Origin: Cunninghamia lanceolata | Taxonomy: Eukaryota > Streptophyta > Pinopsida > Cupressales > Cupressaceae | Direction: 5' to 3' | NCBI GenBank assembly: GCA_027924645.1 | Contig: BSBN01000047.1 | Coordinates: 1,178,001-1,242,000 of the forward strand | Length of the DNA: 64,000 nucleotides | Shown: one piece after another, positions 12,901 through 24,402 of the stretch | Layout: the number at the start of each line of letters is the position of its first letter | Position numbering within the stretch: position 1 is the first letter of the stretch | Notes under the pieces: model-generated | What the model saw: the letters and a program-made list of their open reading frames with translations, nothing else | Told to the model about the DNA's origin: nothing | Databases searched by the model: none | Program-made: the position numbers and the translations under genes

Positions 12901-13096
12901 TTTAAAATTGGAGCTGAAGTTAGCTTTTCTTTTAAGAGATCAAATGCTTCCTGACATTTGTCTATCCATTCAAATCTCTTTCCTTTCCTCTACAGGGAAG
13001 TGTTTGGACTATTAATGCTGGAGAAATTTAGAACTTTCTATAATAGCCTGTCAGGGCCATGAAACTACGCACCTCATGTACGTTTGTTGGTACAGG

Positions 13097-14116
13097 TCAA
13101 TCCAAAATAGCTATGATTTTTGTAGGATCAATAGCTATTCCATTAGCTGATATGATATGCCCTAGATATTGAATCTCCTTCTGGAAGAATGTGCATTTAG
13201 ATAGCTTCCCAAATAACTTATGTTCTCTTAATCTTTGCAGAACTAATTGCAAGTGCCGATGATGTTCTTCCTCATTCCTAGAATAAATGAGTATATCATC
13301 CAGAAAGACTAGAACAAACTTATCCAAACAATCCTTGAATATACTATTCATGAGATTCATAAATGCGGTAGGTACATTTGTTAAACCAAATGGCAACACT
13401 ATGAACTCATAGTGTCCATATCTGGTTCTGAAAGCTGTCTTATGAATATCTTCATCCTTCAGTCTTAATTGATGATATCTTGATTGCAAATCGATCTTGG
13501 AAAATATGACAGCTTCCCTCATTTGATAAAAAAGATCATCAATACGTGGCAAAGGGTATTTATTTTTTACCATTGCTTTGTTAAGCATACAATAATCTAT
13601 ACACAAACGAACGGTTCCATCCTTCTTCTTAACAAAAATAACCAGGGCACCCCAGGGTGAAACACTGGGTTTGGTCAAACCTTTAGCCAACAATTCTTGT
13701 AATTGTGCTTTCAATTCCATTAACTCAGTTGTCATCATACGATAGGGTGCTTTTGATATAGGCTTAGATCCTAGTTTAATATCAATAGCAAAATCAAACA
13801 CCCTCTTGGGAGGCAATCCTGGAAGTTCTTCTAGAAACACATCCTGAAATTCCTGAAGAAAAGGATACTTTTCCCCAAAAGATGAACTAGGGTTTCCTAC
13901 CCCTTCTTCCACTTGTTCCATCTTAACTGCAAACAACTGACAACCTTTCCTTCTAGCCCTTTTTAATTTCTTAGCAGAGATAGTCCTGATTTTAACTTCT
14001 CTTTGTATCCCTTGGAATTGGGTTAGATTTCCCCAATCATCTAAGAATTTAACTGTTTTTGAAAAATAGTCAACCTTAGCTCTATGCTTCCATAACCAAT
14101 TCATCCCAAGGATCAC
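13097..14116 (-). pseudogene. chromovirus 1 reverse transcriptase
   Basis: A 339-codon open stretch covers the end of protease ('[17 protein letters not shown]') through RT fingers and palm. Landmarks are '[20 protein letters not shown]', '[11 protein letters not shown]', '[12 protein letters not shown]', '[11 protein letters not shown]', 'MPFGLTN'-like '[13 protein letters not shown]' and the catalytic 'FLDDILIYS'. The palm catalytic aspartates are present. Family norms GAPVLFV and CIDYR are altered here to GALVIFV and CIDYC. The open length suggests RT is the best preserved part of the element. Confidence 0.92.
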
Positions 14117-14147
14117 ATCATAAGAACCTAAGGGAGTACATACAGAT

Positions 14148-14363
14148 TTACTTCAGTTGGGAACTAGGAAGGTCAACTTTGGCTTCAAACAAACATTGCT
14201 CTACCTGAGCCTTAGATTGGTTAGCATATTCTACTGACCAAGGTTTAGACATATAACTAGTTTTTCTAGAAAATTTACTCAAAGTTCTAGGAGAAACAAA
14301 GTTTTTAGTAGCTCTTGTATCAATCAAAATAGATATAGGGACTTCAAACAAAGTACCTGTCAT
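14148..14363 (-). pseudogene. chromovirus 1 protease
   Basis: The active-site region reads LIDTRATKNFVSP, where plant gypsy proteases have LID(S/T)GATHNF. The catalytic Asp is kept but the invariant Gly is Arg (GGA to AGA, a G-to-A change), so the copy should be inactive. It continues into RT after a break near 14130. Confidence 0.82.
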
Positions 14364-14438
14364 CTCAATGGGTGTGATTTGATACTTGACTTGACGATTG
14401 TCAAGAGATGCATGAATCCTTTGCTGGAATGCTTCTTT

Positions 14439-15518
14439 CTAAGTAGGTAGTGTAGTACCTCTTTGTTGACCATTTAGATTCTTGTTAGGGCAACAATTTG
14501 CATAGTGGTTGCCTCCATAAGTAAAGCATCCTCCAATTGGTCCTTTCTTATCTGAAGTCTTCCCATTGTTATCCTCATTTCTTTTATAATTGCCATATTT
14601 CTTCTCATAGCCTGATCCACCTTTATTCTTCTGAGGTCCTTTATCTTTTCTCTTGTTATCATGATTCTTTTCATATCTTTTCTTGTAGGGTTGATTCTTA
14701 GGAGTTCCATTAAACCTCTTATGGCTTCTTTCATGATAAGCCGAGATGGATTTCAGCTTTTGCTCTTGCTTAATTGCCTTCTCATACACTTGATCCATTG
14801 TGGTAGGGCCATGAACATCCACTTCACCACCTATTTGAGCATTTAAAACCATGATGAATTTCCTGATCTGGAATCTCTCATCCCTCTAATATTGTGGAAC
14901 ATATTTCAGGAGTCGAGCGAATTTTTCCCCATATTCTACCACTGTCATATCTCCTTGTCGAAGATTCTGAAAATCAGTAAGTTTCTGATCAAAGTAAAGT
15001 TGCAGTAATCACCTCTTGAGAAAGAGTTCCACGAACTCATCCCAAGTTACCCTTAGAGAGCTTAAATTCAATTCCATCTTTTTATTCATCCACCAAGTGG
15101 ATGCTTCTCCTGCCAGTTGGAATGCTCCCCATACTGCCTTGGTCACCTCCGAGTAATTTCTTATCTCGAAGTATTTTTCCATCTCTGTTAATCAAGCTTC
15201 TGCAGCATCTCTGGTTTCTGTCTCATCAAATTTTGGTGGAACAACCTTCTTCATATCCTTTGAAAGTTCCAAGGTCAATCTATCCCTTGCCTCTTTATGA
15301 GTTTTAGTACTTCTACTCTGATCTTCACAATTTTCTCCACTTTCACCATGAGAGTTTTCACCTCCTCCCTTAGTATTCTCTTTATAATCCACCTTCTTTT
15401 CTAAATCACCCAATCTTTTCTTGGTTTCCTCAAGCATAGTTATGATTTGGTCCAGTTTATTGATCGGCGGGTGGTTTTCCTCTTCACTTTCTCCTTGATT
15501 AGTTCTTGTCCGCACCAT
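14439..15518 (-). pseudogene. chromovirus 1 gag
   Basis: Starts at the ATG at 15518 (MVRTRTNQGESEEE...), followed by a coiled-coil segment ('LDQIITMLEETKKRLGDLE'). The capsid core follows, broken by a TGA near 15193 in place of the Trp in AEAW, another TGA near 15010 and a TAG near 14886. A basic Lys/Asn-rich nucleocapsid follows, then a zinc knuckle near 14530-14490 reading C-FT-Y-GGN-H, where the second Cys is Tyr (TGT to TAT). Expected role: coat of the virus-like particle and RNA binding. Confidence 0.85.
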
Positions 15519-15706
15519 GTTTATCGATTTCTCACACCTGAGAATATTGAGTTGTCCATTAGTTCCAGATTATAATGTGGCCCATTAAATCTAAACATAA
15601 AACTCAATTTAAACAATAGTTTGGCACAAAAACAACTCTTTCATTTATAATTTCTTTTTCAAAAGTAAAGAGTTTCCCTTTTTTTTACAAGGAATGACTT
15701 TAGTAG

Positions 15707-16063
15707 TCATGATCCAGAGGGGGTACATCCCTCAGACTCATTTTTAGATACATAATCCTGAGGTATATAACCTTCTGACTCACTATCGGACCTAACTTCT
15801 ATGATCTCAAAAGTTGAGGGTATGCGGGGATCTCGCCTAACCATAGTTATTTCCTCATCTTTAACCCTTTACAAGTACTCCTTTCTCACTCGCTTGATTC
15901 GAGTTAAGGCAGTCACTAGAGTTTCAGTATCACTTAACCAAATGTCACTCTCATCATTGGTTCCCTCGAAGGTTTTAATAATGGACTCACATTCTCTTTT
16001 AGCTTTAAGGAAATGTTGGCTTGAATTGACAGACTTTCTTGTTGTCTTCTTAAAGCCTGCCAT
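15707..16063 (-). pseudogene. small leader ORF between primer site and gag
   Basis: From the ATG at 16063 the frame reads MAGFKKTTRKSVNSSQHF... for about 118 codons to a TGA at 15707, with a single internal TAA after 'RVRKEYL'. It has a basic N-terminus, then an acidic, Ser-rich C-terminus ('RSDSESEGYIPQDY'). I recognise no domain. It lies 91 bases downstream of the primer site and 190 bases upstream of the gag start, where chromoviruses normally have untranslated leader. It may be an accessory ORF of this lineage or a chance open frame. Confidence 0.4.
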
Positions 16064-16153
16064 CCTGACACATAAAATTTTCAAACATTAGCTAACCACA
16101 TAATGTTGACTAGAGGCAAGCTTAGTGGTCTCACAAGCCCTAGTGCTGAACTT

Positions 16154-16169
16154 GGTAGCTCTGATACCA
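16154..16169 (-). other. primer binding site of chromovirus 1
   Basis: The minus strand reads TGGTATCAGAGCTACC. The first 12 bases are complementary to the initiator tRNA-Met 3' end. It lies two bases inside the LTR edge at 16172. Confidence 0.85.
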
Positions 16170-16171
16170 TA

Positions 16172-19100
16172 TGTAACATTTGGTTTCCATAAACAGCAAA
16201 ATCGATTCATTTACCATCAAGTAATTTTTAACAAGATAAAACAAAATGAGATAGAGAAATTTTTTCTTTTATTCATCATATAATCAAGTAATTCCAATTA
16301 CAAGATTTCTCATACAAATACAATAAACTATATTGTTCATCATAAATACAAATGTTTACAAAAGTAAATCAATTACAATATAGAAACTTTGGAATATTCA
16401 CTACCCTTGAATATCTGACATCTTTATCACAAGTCCTACAATGTTTCTTGCTTGGAGAGAGAGCATCTTTCCAGTGATTTACCTCCATCCACAAACTGGC
16501 GGTCTCCCACACATCTTCCACATAGGAAGTGGCCCTACCCTTCACGAGGGATATAGACCAAAGGTGACCAATGGTTATTTTCCTTTTCTGAGTACATAGT
16601 GTTGTATTCTACTCAACTCTATCAATCATACAACCCTAGATACCCTCTAGCTAAGTATGATTTCTGATATGTTGAGCAATCCGAATACAGTGAACTAACA
16701 ATGCATGCAGAAAACAAATGCATTACTTTGGCCAAAGTTTTTACTATAAATAACGTTCATATGAGCATAGTCGTTGTGTTCACTCACCCCTACTCAACTT
16801 GGATAATACCATATTCATGCAGTTTATTCACTCAGACTATCTATACATAATTGGTTTAATCATCATGACCTGATAATAGTCTACATAGACGTAGTTAAGT
16901 CTAAATAACATTAACCCTCATTTGGTCCAAATTGACTCTAGGTATTTAAACAACCATTGAGTACTTATAATATTTCTACTATATCAACCATCATAAAAGA
17001 TTTAGAAAAGACCTTTGGTTTAACCCAACCATAACTAGGTTTACAATACATATTGCTATGGTATTCTCCTCTACTCAATAAGAATATGAGTACCTTTTCA
17101 ATTCAACTAAACATGAAGTCAAAGCTCATTGCTACATACTCATAACCTTATATGCTTTATACAAGTTTATACCATATAGACTTGGTCTATTTCTACAAAT
17201 TGGTTTACTACTGACCGATCTCATCATGGTTCTAGTTTAGGTAAGAAAAGAACTTTAACTCAATACCCTAATCAACTAACTATCAATAGTTAATCTGTCG
17301 ATTCAAAGGATATCTCAAAGTCACCATTGTTCTCCATGATTCTAGTTTCTTGGATAAAATACCATTTAGAAAAAACACAGAAAAGAAAACATGATTGATT
17401 TCAATTCTGTCGACTTCTCTAGAACTCTATTATGCATTGCTCTTGAATGGAGAGTTTTACTAATGAAATCCCTCTACACTATTCTGATAAGAATTCTATA
17501 CATAATTCTCCTACGATAAGGATAGTTGACTTATTCCTGAAGATTACTCTTCTCACTGTGCGACTGGTTTTCTAGTTAATAGAAGATTAAAACTGTTCCT
17601 AAGAACTTTGTTTATACTAAACTAAACAATAGAAGAGTCTTTCTATCAGTTATAGATAGATGTAAAAATGACTCACAGTGCTTATTCAAAACTGAATGCA
17701 AACCCTGAGTTAGCATCAACCCTCAACAGGCTAAACGATGCTTTCAAATATACTAAGACTCCCTCTACCATCGGCTCAGACAAATAATCACAACGGTAGT
17801 ATAAAAGTAGACACAAACGGTTTATATCATATCCTACATTTAACCACTGATAGAATAGATAGATGTAATAATGATTACTTATAACAGATATTTCAATACG
17901 TTTATCTCTATCTAATAAAACATCATACAGGAATGTCTACCTGACAACGTCAGTTTAAAGGATATTAAAGATCGGTGACAAACTACTATGTTTGTCCCCG
18001 ATGGCCACACTATTGCTTAACTTTAACCAGCTTCCTCTCTATCCGTCACGACTCTCCTCTCCTCTCCCTAACATCTACAAAAATTTAAACACTTCTCGAT
18101 ATCTGCCATCGACCAGCCAAGTCATGCATTTTTAAAGCTTACAACAGACTCATAAAGAGTCATTTCTATTTGTTCGCTCCACTCCCAAAACAGTTATCAA
18201 AGCTCATAACAAAACCAATGGTAAGGACCATGGGTTCGACTTCCACTAAGCTAAAAATGTGCAACCTTTACAAATGTAAATGATGAATACATCATTTAAG
18301 GAGATCAACGATAGTGGTGGAGTCATCCGCCACTCCTCCTATACGAGGCCGCCAACTTCTCCAACTTTCCAAAGAAAACCGTTACTGTTAATGAGTATGT
18401 TCGACCATCATGCTGTTATCATTCAAAGCATTCCTCAAAAGATGCCTTCGGCTACTCAACTTAAACCATACTATTATATCATGAGGTATTTCTTCATTCG
18501 ACTCATTCTTATATATATATATAATTTGATCAAATCAAATATTATTCATATAACATTAGCTCTATTTGATTTCATGATTTAATCAATAAGAGAATAATAC
18601 TTAAAATGAAAGTTACGGATAACGTGATTGAGTTGAGCTAGTCTCCTCATCACGATCTGTCAACAAAACAAGTCATCTTAACTCGATGATAAAGTTTTAA
18701 TGTTAAGAATGGGTTAAAACACTTCAAAAGACTTAGTAATAATATGACCACCTTTTTATGACAATAATGTTGTAATATTTACGTTAAACATAAATAGTTG
18801 TAAATCAACTTAACGATGTCGTTAACATATTTAACGACCTCAATGACTTAATATGACTTAAAAATTATTATAAAACAATATCAACTAACTGTTGAATAGG
18901 TTCTAAAAGTAAACTGACAAACTAAGCTTACCTCAAACGACACATTGGTTCACTTTTCCGTTAAACACTTTTAACTTGGTTTGGTAAATAAACCATTCGT
19001 ATCCCAAGGTCTATATCTCTCTCCTGGAAAGATACTTTCTCTGTTCTCCGAGAGTCATCTGATAACCTGTAATCCTATTTTGCTTGTCATCAAACAATAC

Positions 19101-19321
19101 ATGTGATCAGTGCATCATTATTCAATTAATTCAACTAATAAACCAAATCTCATAAAACAATTATTAAATCGATATTAACATAATCATTCCTATAATTTCA
19201 ATAAATGACATTCCATATAATCCATATTCTTCCTTGTCATTAATCTAAATATCATAATGCATTTACTTATTTCTAAGTAAAAAGTAAAAATTAAAGCAAA
19301 GCCAAAATTGGGGATGTGACA
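16172..19321 (-). repeat. 5' LTR of chromovirus 1 (3150 bp)
   Basis: Partner of 7803-10967, flanked on the outside by the TAAAT duplication at 19322. No gene is recognised within it. The small frame at 18280-18582 is the counterpart of 9917-10138 in the other LTR. Confidence 0.92.
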
Positions 19322-19725
19322 TAAATAGAGTAAAGGAGAAAGCCTTATGGGAAAAAATCTGTCTCCAAAAGAGAGAAAACAAGAAAGTCAAAGAAGGAAT
19401 GAGGACTCAACATGACCCCCCAAGGACTACTTCTATCACCAATATACAAGTAATGGTCCCCCATAGGAGAGAGAAAGTGAAACTATATATATCCCCCTAC
19501 AATGTATAATATCTTGTAGTGATGGTAGATGCTCGACAAAGGATGATGATGAAGATCCAAGAATGCTAAACAGCGTTCCTCCCCTTGAGAAGAAACAAAA
19601 CCAAGGATAGATGCAGGATGTCTTCCCATTCTGGATAGGAATAGGTAGGAAGAATCATGATATATATGATGGTGACTTTGAACTCTACTCAAGTGCCACC
19701 ATGTCTGAATGAAATGATGCCAAAT

Positions 19726-20560
19726 TCAAATCAAGTATGACAAACCAAGACCATGTGCAAGCTGATGAAGACCAAGATCCAAGGATGAAGATGATGGTGG
19801 GATAACAACTATGATGGGGCTATCATCTAAGAGGAGATGAATTTCCTCAAGTGCATCTACCAAAGCTACAAGATGAGACTCACAAAACAAATCTAAAATA
19901 TATTTCAAGTAGTCATCCCAATGAATGAAATTTGGAAGACTATGATGTACCTATTGTAATGAACACTCAAAGCAATCATAGGTGATAGAGATGTGATCTC
20001 AATGGATGACTTTGTAGAAGGAGAAGGAGCATTAGGAGAAGCCTCAATATCATTACAACTATCAAGACCTACCAAATAATCAAGTTGCTCTTTTGTATCA
20101 TCATCATATGGTAGGTTATCACAAGCATCAAGGGGTAGAAGAATGTTTAAAATAGGATCATTAGGGAATGAAGAGATATGTGTGTCTCCATAAATCTCCC
20201 AAATTTTGTTCCAAAGTGTGCATGGGCACTCAATCTCAGAACTAAAATATATGAGATCTCCCAAAAATTGTCAGCATCAATGGTCGAACCAATCATTCCA
20301 AAGACATGATCACTTCTAATATCCCACGCTTGCTTCTGCTTAGTTGTTCCTAGTTCAAGGACAAGTCCATAGAGATGGGGCAAGAGATGAATCCACCTAA
20401 GATGTGTCAGGATGTTGTCTTGCCAAGACTTGTAGTTCCCTTCGTGCAGGATGATTACAGAAGGATGTGTTAAAAAACCCATGATTTTACAATGATACAC
20501 TCTTCTTATACAGATTAGGGTGAGAGGAGCAGTTTTAGGATCCATGATGCAGAAACACAA
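19726..20560 (-). pseudogene. copia gag-like fragment of the split element
   Basis: The minus strand reads from an ATG at about 20545 (MDPKTAPLTL...). It matches the N-terminal half of copia gag: 'EGNYKSWQDNILTHLRW', 'QAWDIRSDHVFGMIGSTI' and, after a frameshift near 20260, 'CTLWNKIWEIYG'. An acidic tail follows. There is no zinc knuckle and no pol. It lies in the internal part of the 7340-22734 element, in the same orientation as its primer site and polypurine tract. Confidence 0.65.
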
Positions 20561-22041
20561 AGAGGCACTTGAAATTGTGCCTTACAAACCCCCCAAATTT
20601 GATTTGTGCTATAAAATAGCCCCCTTGCCAAAAAAATATACTAGTTCTGATTACAATTTTTACAACTTAGAAGCCTAAATTGTTCATTTATAACTCATGG
20701 CATTTTTTATAATTTTTGAAAAATAGGCTATCAAAATTTGCAAATTACATTTATAATTGAAATCCTTGCAATTTTCTAATAAGTTTCAATTTTTTTTTAC
20801 AAAAATTTCAATATCAAGGTGAAAGCTATGCCTTGTCAACTTTTAATACAAAAAGTTGACTTTGCAAGCCAAAAACAATAACAAAATATCACAATTTTGA
20901 AAAACTAACTCTACCATGGCATAGTGAATGGAACCGACTTTCCATTGACTATAAATTTACAAAAAAAAAAAATCTAGGATTGTAAGTTATGATGAAAAGA
21001 AAATATTCCCCCTTTAGGAGCATAAATGAGTAAATGAGGGATTGGTTGTCCCACTCTACTTAAACATCATCCATTTCAATGATCAAGCAATCAATAGTAA
21101 ATTCACACCTTATCCAAATAAAAAAGTGGTAAATATTTGTCCTATTTTTATTGGTCAAAATTGACCTTTGATTGTTGAAGTGAATGATGTTTAAGAATAG
21201 TTGTTGTCCCTTGGTGACCACTGGGTGGCTGCAAGGCAGTACCACCAGTGATTGGTCGGTGGCGACTCTTGACAGCGCCACTCCGAAAGGTGGTGATAGT
21301 GAAGGTTGTGATTGGTGGTTAGAAATACTTGCTAAACCACTAGCATTTCCATGGGCAACACAAAGTGCTGGTAGTTCGGTTAACCGTAATAGTGACCGAC
21401 AGCAGTTAGAAGACTGCTAACAACAGTGACCCAAAAAATGTAGATCACATGATTTCTTGGTAGCTTCAACGAGGGTGATGGAGTTGTTCAACTTGGGTGG
21501 TGCAAAAGAACCCTTGACCTTTGGAGAAATCAACAATAGATGGAGTCCACAATTGGGAATGCCTAGTGGCGGTGGTCTAAAGATGGCGTTGAACGGTGGA
21601 TCTCATGGCAATTTGCTAACCCTTCACACAATTTCAAGAAACTCCAAAAAAAAGTAATAGACGATACACTATGATACGAAATGAGTTTCAAACCCTTAAC
21701 ACTGTTACTGACGACCGGAAGGAAACTCATCTTGTGGAAGACTCTGTAGAGGCTGAGGCATGAGAAATGAGTTTTACTAGTGAGGGCAAGTGAATCTACA
21801 ATAGAGATGAAACCATGGTGGCTTTACGTGGTAGCGATTGAGCTGTGAATAAAAAACTCAATGAAAAACAATAAATGAATCCCACCAGCAAACCCTCGAA
21901 ATAGGCACTAAAAATATCATGAATCATACCAAAAGCAAACGTCAATTAGAGGAAATTGTCCAAATTTGCCACAAACTACGAAAAATTCGTTAAAAATCTA
22001 ATTTGCAAAAAAAAATTTACCTCTCAAAAAGAGAAATTCTG

Positions 22042-22110
22042 CAATTAGATACTTCAAGATTTAACTGTGTGCACGTTTATACCTCAGTTAAATCCTGAAG
22101 TATCTAATTG
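22042..22110. repeat. 26-bp inverted repeat, 17-base loop
   Basis: Arms 22042-22067 and 22085-22110 are reverse complements at 25 of 26 positions (CAATTAGATACTTCA... on the left). Copies of AGAGAAATTCTG lie just outside on both sides, near 22029 and 22148. It could be a foldback element or an RNA hairpin in the retrotransposon leader. Confidence 0.75.
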
Positions 22111-22383
22111 CAATCATTATGGACTGTGGAAACTTAATGTCTCTTAAGAGAAATTCTGTATAGGTATGGAATTTCGTACATGTCAGTCATATGGTCATAT
22201 GGTATAGGGCCCGAAAAACTTTACAAATTTTGTTTGTGTCAAAAAATCAATAAAATGGTAGGTGATCTTAGTTAATTTGAACCTTTTGGACTTAATGATG
22301 AGGTCTATTTGGCTCCATGAGTCACCCTTGATAAGGCTTAGTGCGGGATTTAATAGAAAATGGGAAGGGATTTGCAATTCTTA

Positions 22384-22395
22384 GTTTTGATGCCA
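22384..22395 (-). other. eroded primer binding site of the split copia element
   Basis: The minus strand reads TGGCATCAAAAC, 9 of 12 matches to the initiator-Met primer site TGGTATCAGAGC, with every difference a transition. It abuts the LTR at 22396. Confidence 0.6.
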
Positions 22396-22734
22396 TGTTA
22401 AAGTAGCAATAAGATTAATGCAAAAGCCAAAAACTTCCACACATGAATATTCACATAATAATGCCAAAAACTATCATAGAAAGGTGAATAAAATAATATA
22501 ATGAGCTCCTTGTAAATGTAGGACAAGGAGGAAGAAAGAATGTAGGAGTAGACAATTGACTAACCCTCCAAAAGTGTTACATATGTGAGAACACTTGAGA
22601 CAAGTGTGAGGACATGTGTACACATGAGGTGAGACAAGAAAAGAAAAGTCTCTCTAAGTGAGCTTAAGTGTAATTTGAAAAGGACTACTTGGTAAATATA
22701 AACTAGATAGGTAAAACATCTTTTCACACTAATA
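22396..22734 (-). repeat. 5' LTR of the split copia element
   Basis: Partner of 7340-7684 in the same orientation. Starts TGTTAAAGTAGCAATAAG and ends CACACTAATA on the plus strand. Confidence 0.85.
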
Positions 22735-23047
22735 GGTAACATTCCCATTGGTCCTTGTTTGGAAGATCACTTGGTTTGGTATATTTGTCATGTCTTGTAT
22801 TACGCATTGACTTATGTAAATGTTGTACTCATGTTATCATTGTAATTAAACTTGTAATTGATTTTGGTTTATGCCCATCCTTGTATTCTTTAGATGTGTT
22901 CTTGTAATTGTAATAATTATGGTGTTTTATTTTTTTGGTAGAAAATGCGTGTGTATGTAATTAATTACGTTTGAGCATCACAGATGTTACTATTCATGCT
23001 TTTGGGAAAAAGTTCTTAAGTGATATTTAATTTCATGCATGTGTTGT
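22735..23047. other. no gene recognised
   Basis: AT-rich spacer between two retrotransposons. Its last five bases GTTGT are the left target duplication of chromovirus 2. I see nothing else in it. Confidence 0.5.
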
Positions 23048-23899
23048 TGATGAAGGGGGTAAATCATAAAACACACAACAACATAAATTGCACACAGAAA
23101 ATAGAACTTTCTTTATTAATTTGGACAACTTATTACATTACAAAAGCTCAAATACAATCAGAGGAATCAACCCTCCACACGCTGCAACACATTACAGCTT
23201 CCTCTCACAAGACTTTGGAATCATCTGCCATTTGTAACCCCAAATCTGCTAGGGTTTATGTTTTCTCACATATTCTTGACTCTACACTTTCCCCCTTAAC
23301 TCTCTTACTACCTAGGGTTCCCAAAAATGGTTATTAATAGCCTTTTTGGCAACCAGCAACCTAATTTCGAAATTTGCATCTCCCTTCAAAAATAGGTCAA
23401 CTTCTGAGAGCCATAACTTTTGATCTGGGTGTCTGATTGATGAACTGTTTTATGCGTCAGAAAGCTCGCGGAATGCTTTACGCGCTAAGAACTGGCTTTG
23501 CTGGTTCTGGCCATTTTTGGGTCCGTACAGGGCCGTTTAGTGCCTCAAACTTGAGTTTGAATAATTTTCAGGCATTTTTTGGGAAACAGAAACTTTAATA
23601 TCTTTCAGCTCGCAAATGATCTTTGCGTGATTCCTTCGCCAAAGGTCTTATTTTTTAGTTACGAAGCTTCCTGTAAATTTTTACTTCAATCCATGCCCAA
23701 ATGCAAACTTTCCAAAAATAACAGGTTGCTATTTTTAGCAGTTTGGAAAAACTTAAAGTTCTACATCATTATTCAAGCGATTATGGAACCAGAACCACAA
23801 ATTTTGAAAAGAAATGGAAAGAACATCAACAATTTTGAAACCCATCTTTTTTTTGGGTGATGCAAGATTGCCCCTACACCACTGGATGCTCCTGCATCA
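23048..23899 (-). repeat. 3' LTR of chromovirus 2 (852 bp)
   Basis: Aligns with 28559-29409 and with the LTR at 57962-58812. Ends GGATGCTCCTGCATCA. Confidence 0.93.
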
Positions 23900-23937
23900 A
23901 ACACCCAGGGTAATTTGAGAAGTGACATTGTCACGTC

Positions 23938-24400
23938 TCAGGTGTTTGTGTGAGGAAAACCCAAATGGTCAACCTTTGCCTTAAACAACCAAGAAGAATA
24001 TTCAACAGGCCTTCCTTTCCATTTCACCAGGTATTCTTCATATTGCCTGTTCCGAGTACTTTTTCCCACACGACTATCCAAGATCTCTTCTATCTCCTCC
24101 GTTGAAGTAGATGCCAGAATACTCCACTGTTCTTCTGTTGGTCCATCCTTTGTGCCACCTTCATGATATTCTATTAAATCAATAAGGTTGAACATAGGAG
24201 AAATATTGATCCCACTCGGTAGCTCTACCTCATATGCATTTCCTGAATCATGCTTCTTCAGGATTCTGCACAGTCCAAATTTCTTCATTTTCAACTTATT
24301 GTATGTTCCAATTGAGAATCTTTCTTTTCTCAAGTGAATCGTGACTTCATCTCCTACCTGGAACTCCTTGTATCTCCTCTTCTTATCTGCCTTAGCCTTG
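23938..24400 (-). pseudogene. chromovirus 2 chromodomain region
   Basis: Reads '[20 protein letters not shown]', the post-integrase linker, then a canonical chromodomain: 'IEEILDSRV', 'QYEEYLVKWKGRPVEYSSW'. Chromodomains bind methylated histone tails and steer insertion into heterochromatin. The segment 24333-23938 is fully open and ends at a stop 39 bases inside the LTR. A TAG near 24405 separates it from the integrase. Confidence 0.9.
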
Positions 24401-24402
24401 TA

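Larger units (their letters stand above)
7803..19321 (-). mobile_element. complete gypsy chromovirus 1, 11.5 kb, with long LTRs
   Basis: LTRs at 7803-10967 and 16172-19321 begin TGTAACAT and end GTGACA on the plus strand. The element is flanked by a perfect TAAAT target duplication (7798-7802 and 19322-19326). The primer site (16154-16169) and polypurine tract (10968-10982) give minus orientation. The internal 5.2 kb reads leader ORF, gag, protease, RT, RNase H, integrase and a C-terminal chromodomain-like region. All coding parts are interrupted, so it is a dead copy. It inserted into the copia element spanning 7340-22734. Confidence 0.92.
20561..22395. other. non-coding internal region of the split copia element
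   Basis: AT-rich leader and spacer between gag and the 5' LTR. It holds an inverted repeat (22042-22110, separate entry). The short frames at 21184-21657 are Gly/Ser-rich and have no domain I recognise. Confidence 0.4.
7340..22734 (-). mobile_element. copia-type LTR element split by a nested gypsy element
   Basis: Two direct repeats of about 340 bp (7340-7684 and 22396-22734) are flanked outside by GGCAA (7335-7339) and GGTAA (22735-22739), a 5-bp target duplication with one transition. A polypurine tract (AAGGGGGG on the minus strand) abuts the left repeat and an eroded initiator-Met primer site abuts the right one, so the element runs on the minus strand. Removing the nested gypsy (7803-19321) and one 5-bp duplication leaves about 3.87 kb. 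That remnant contains only a gag-like fragment and no RT, integrase or protease that I can see, so it was either non-autonomous or internally deleted before the gypsy arrived. Confidence 0.8.

Noticed and set aside
23579..23860. 93-codon open frame in the LTR of chromovirus 2
   Set aside because: Lies within the LTR, broken in the partner LTR at 28559-29409, no domain.
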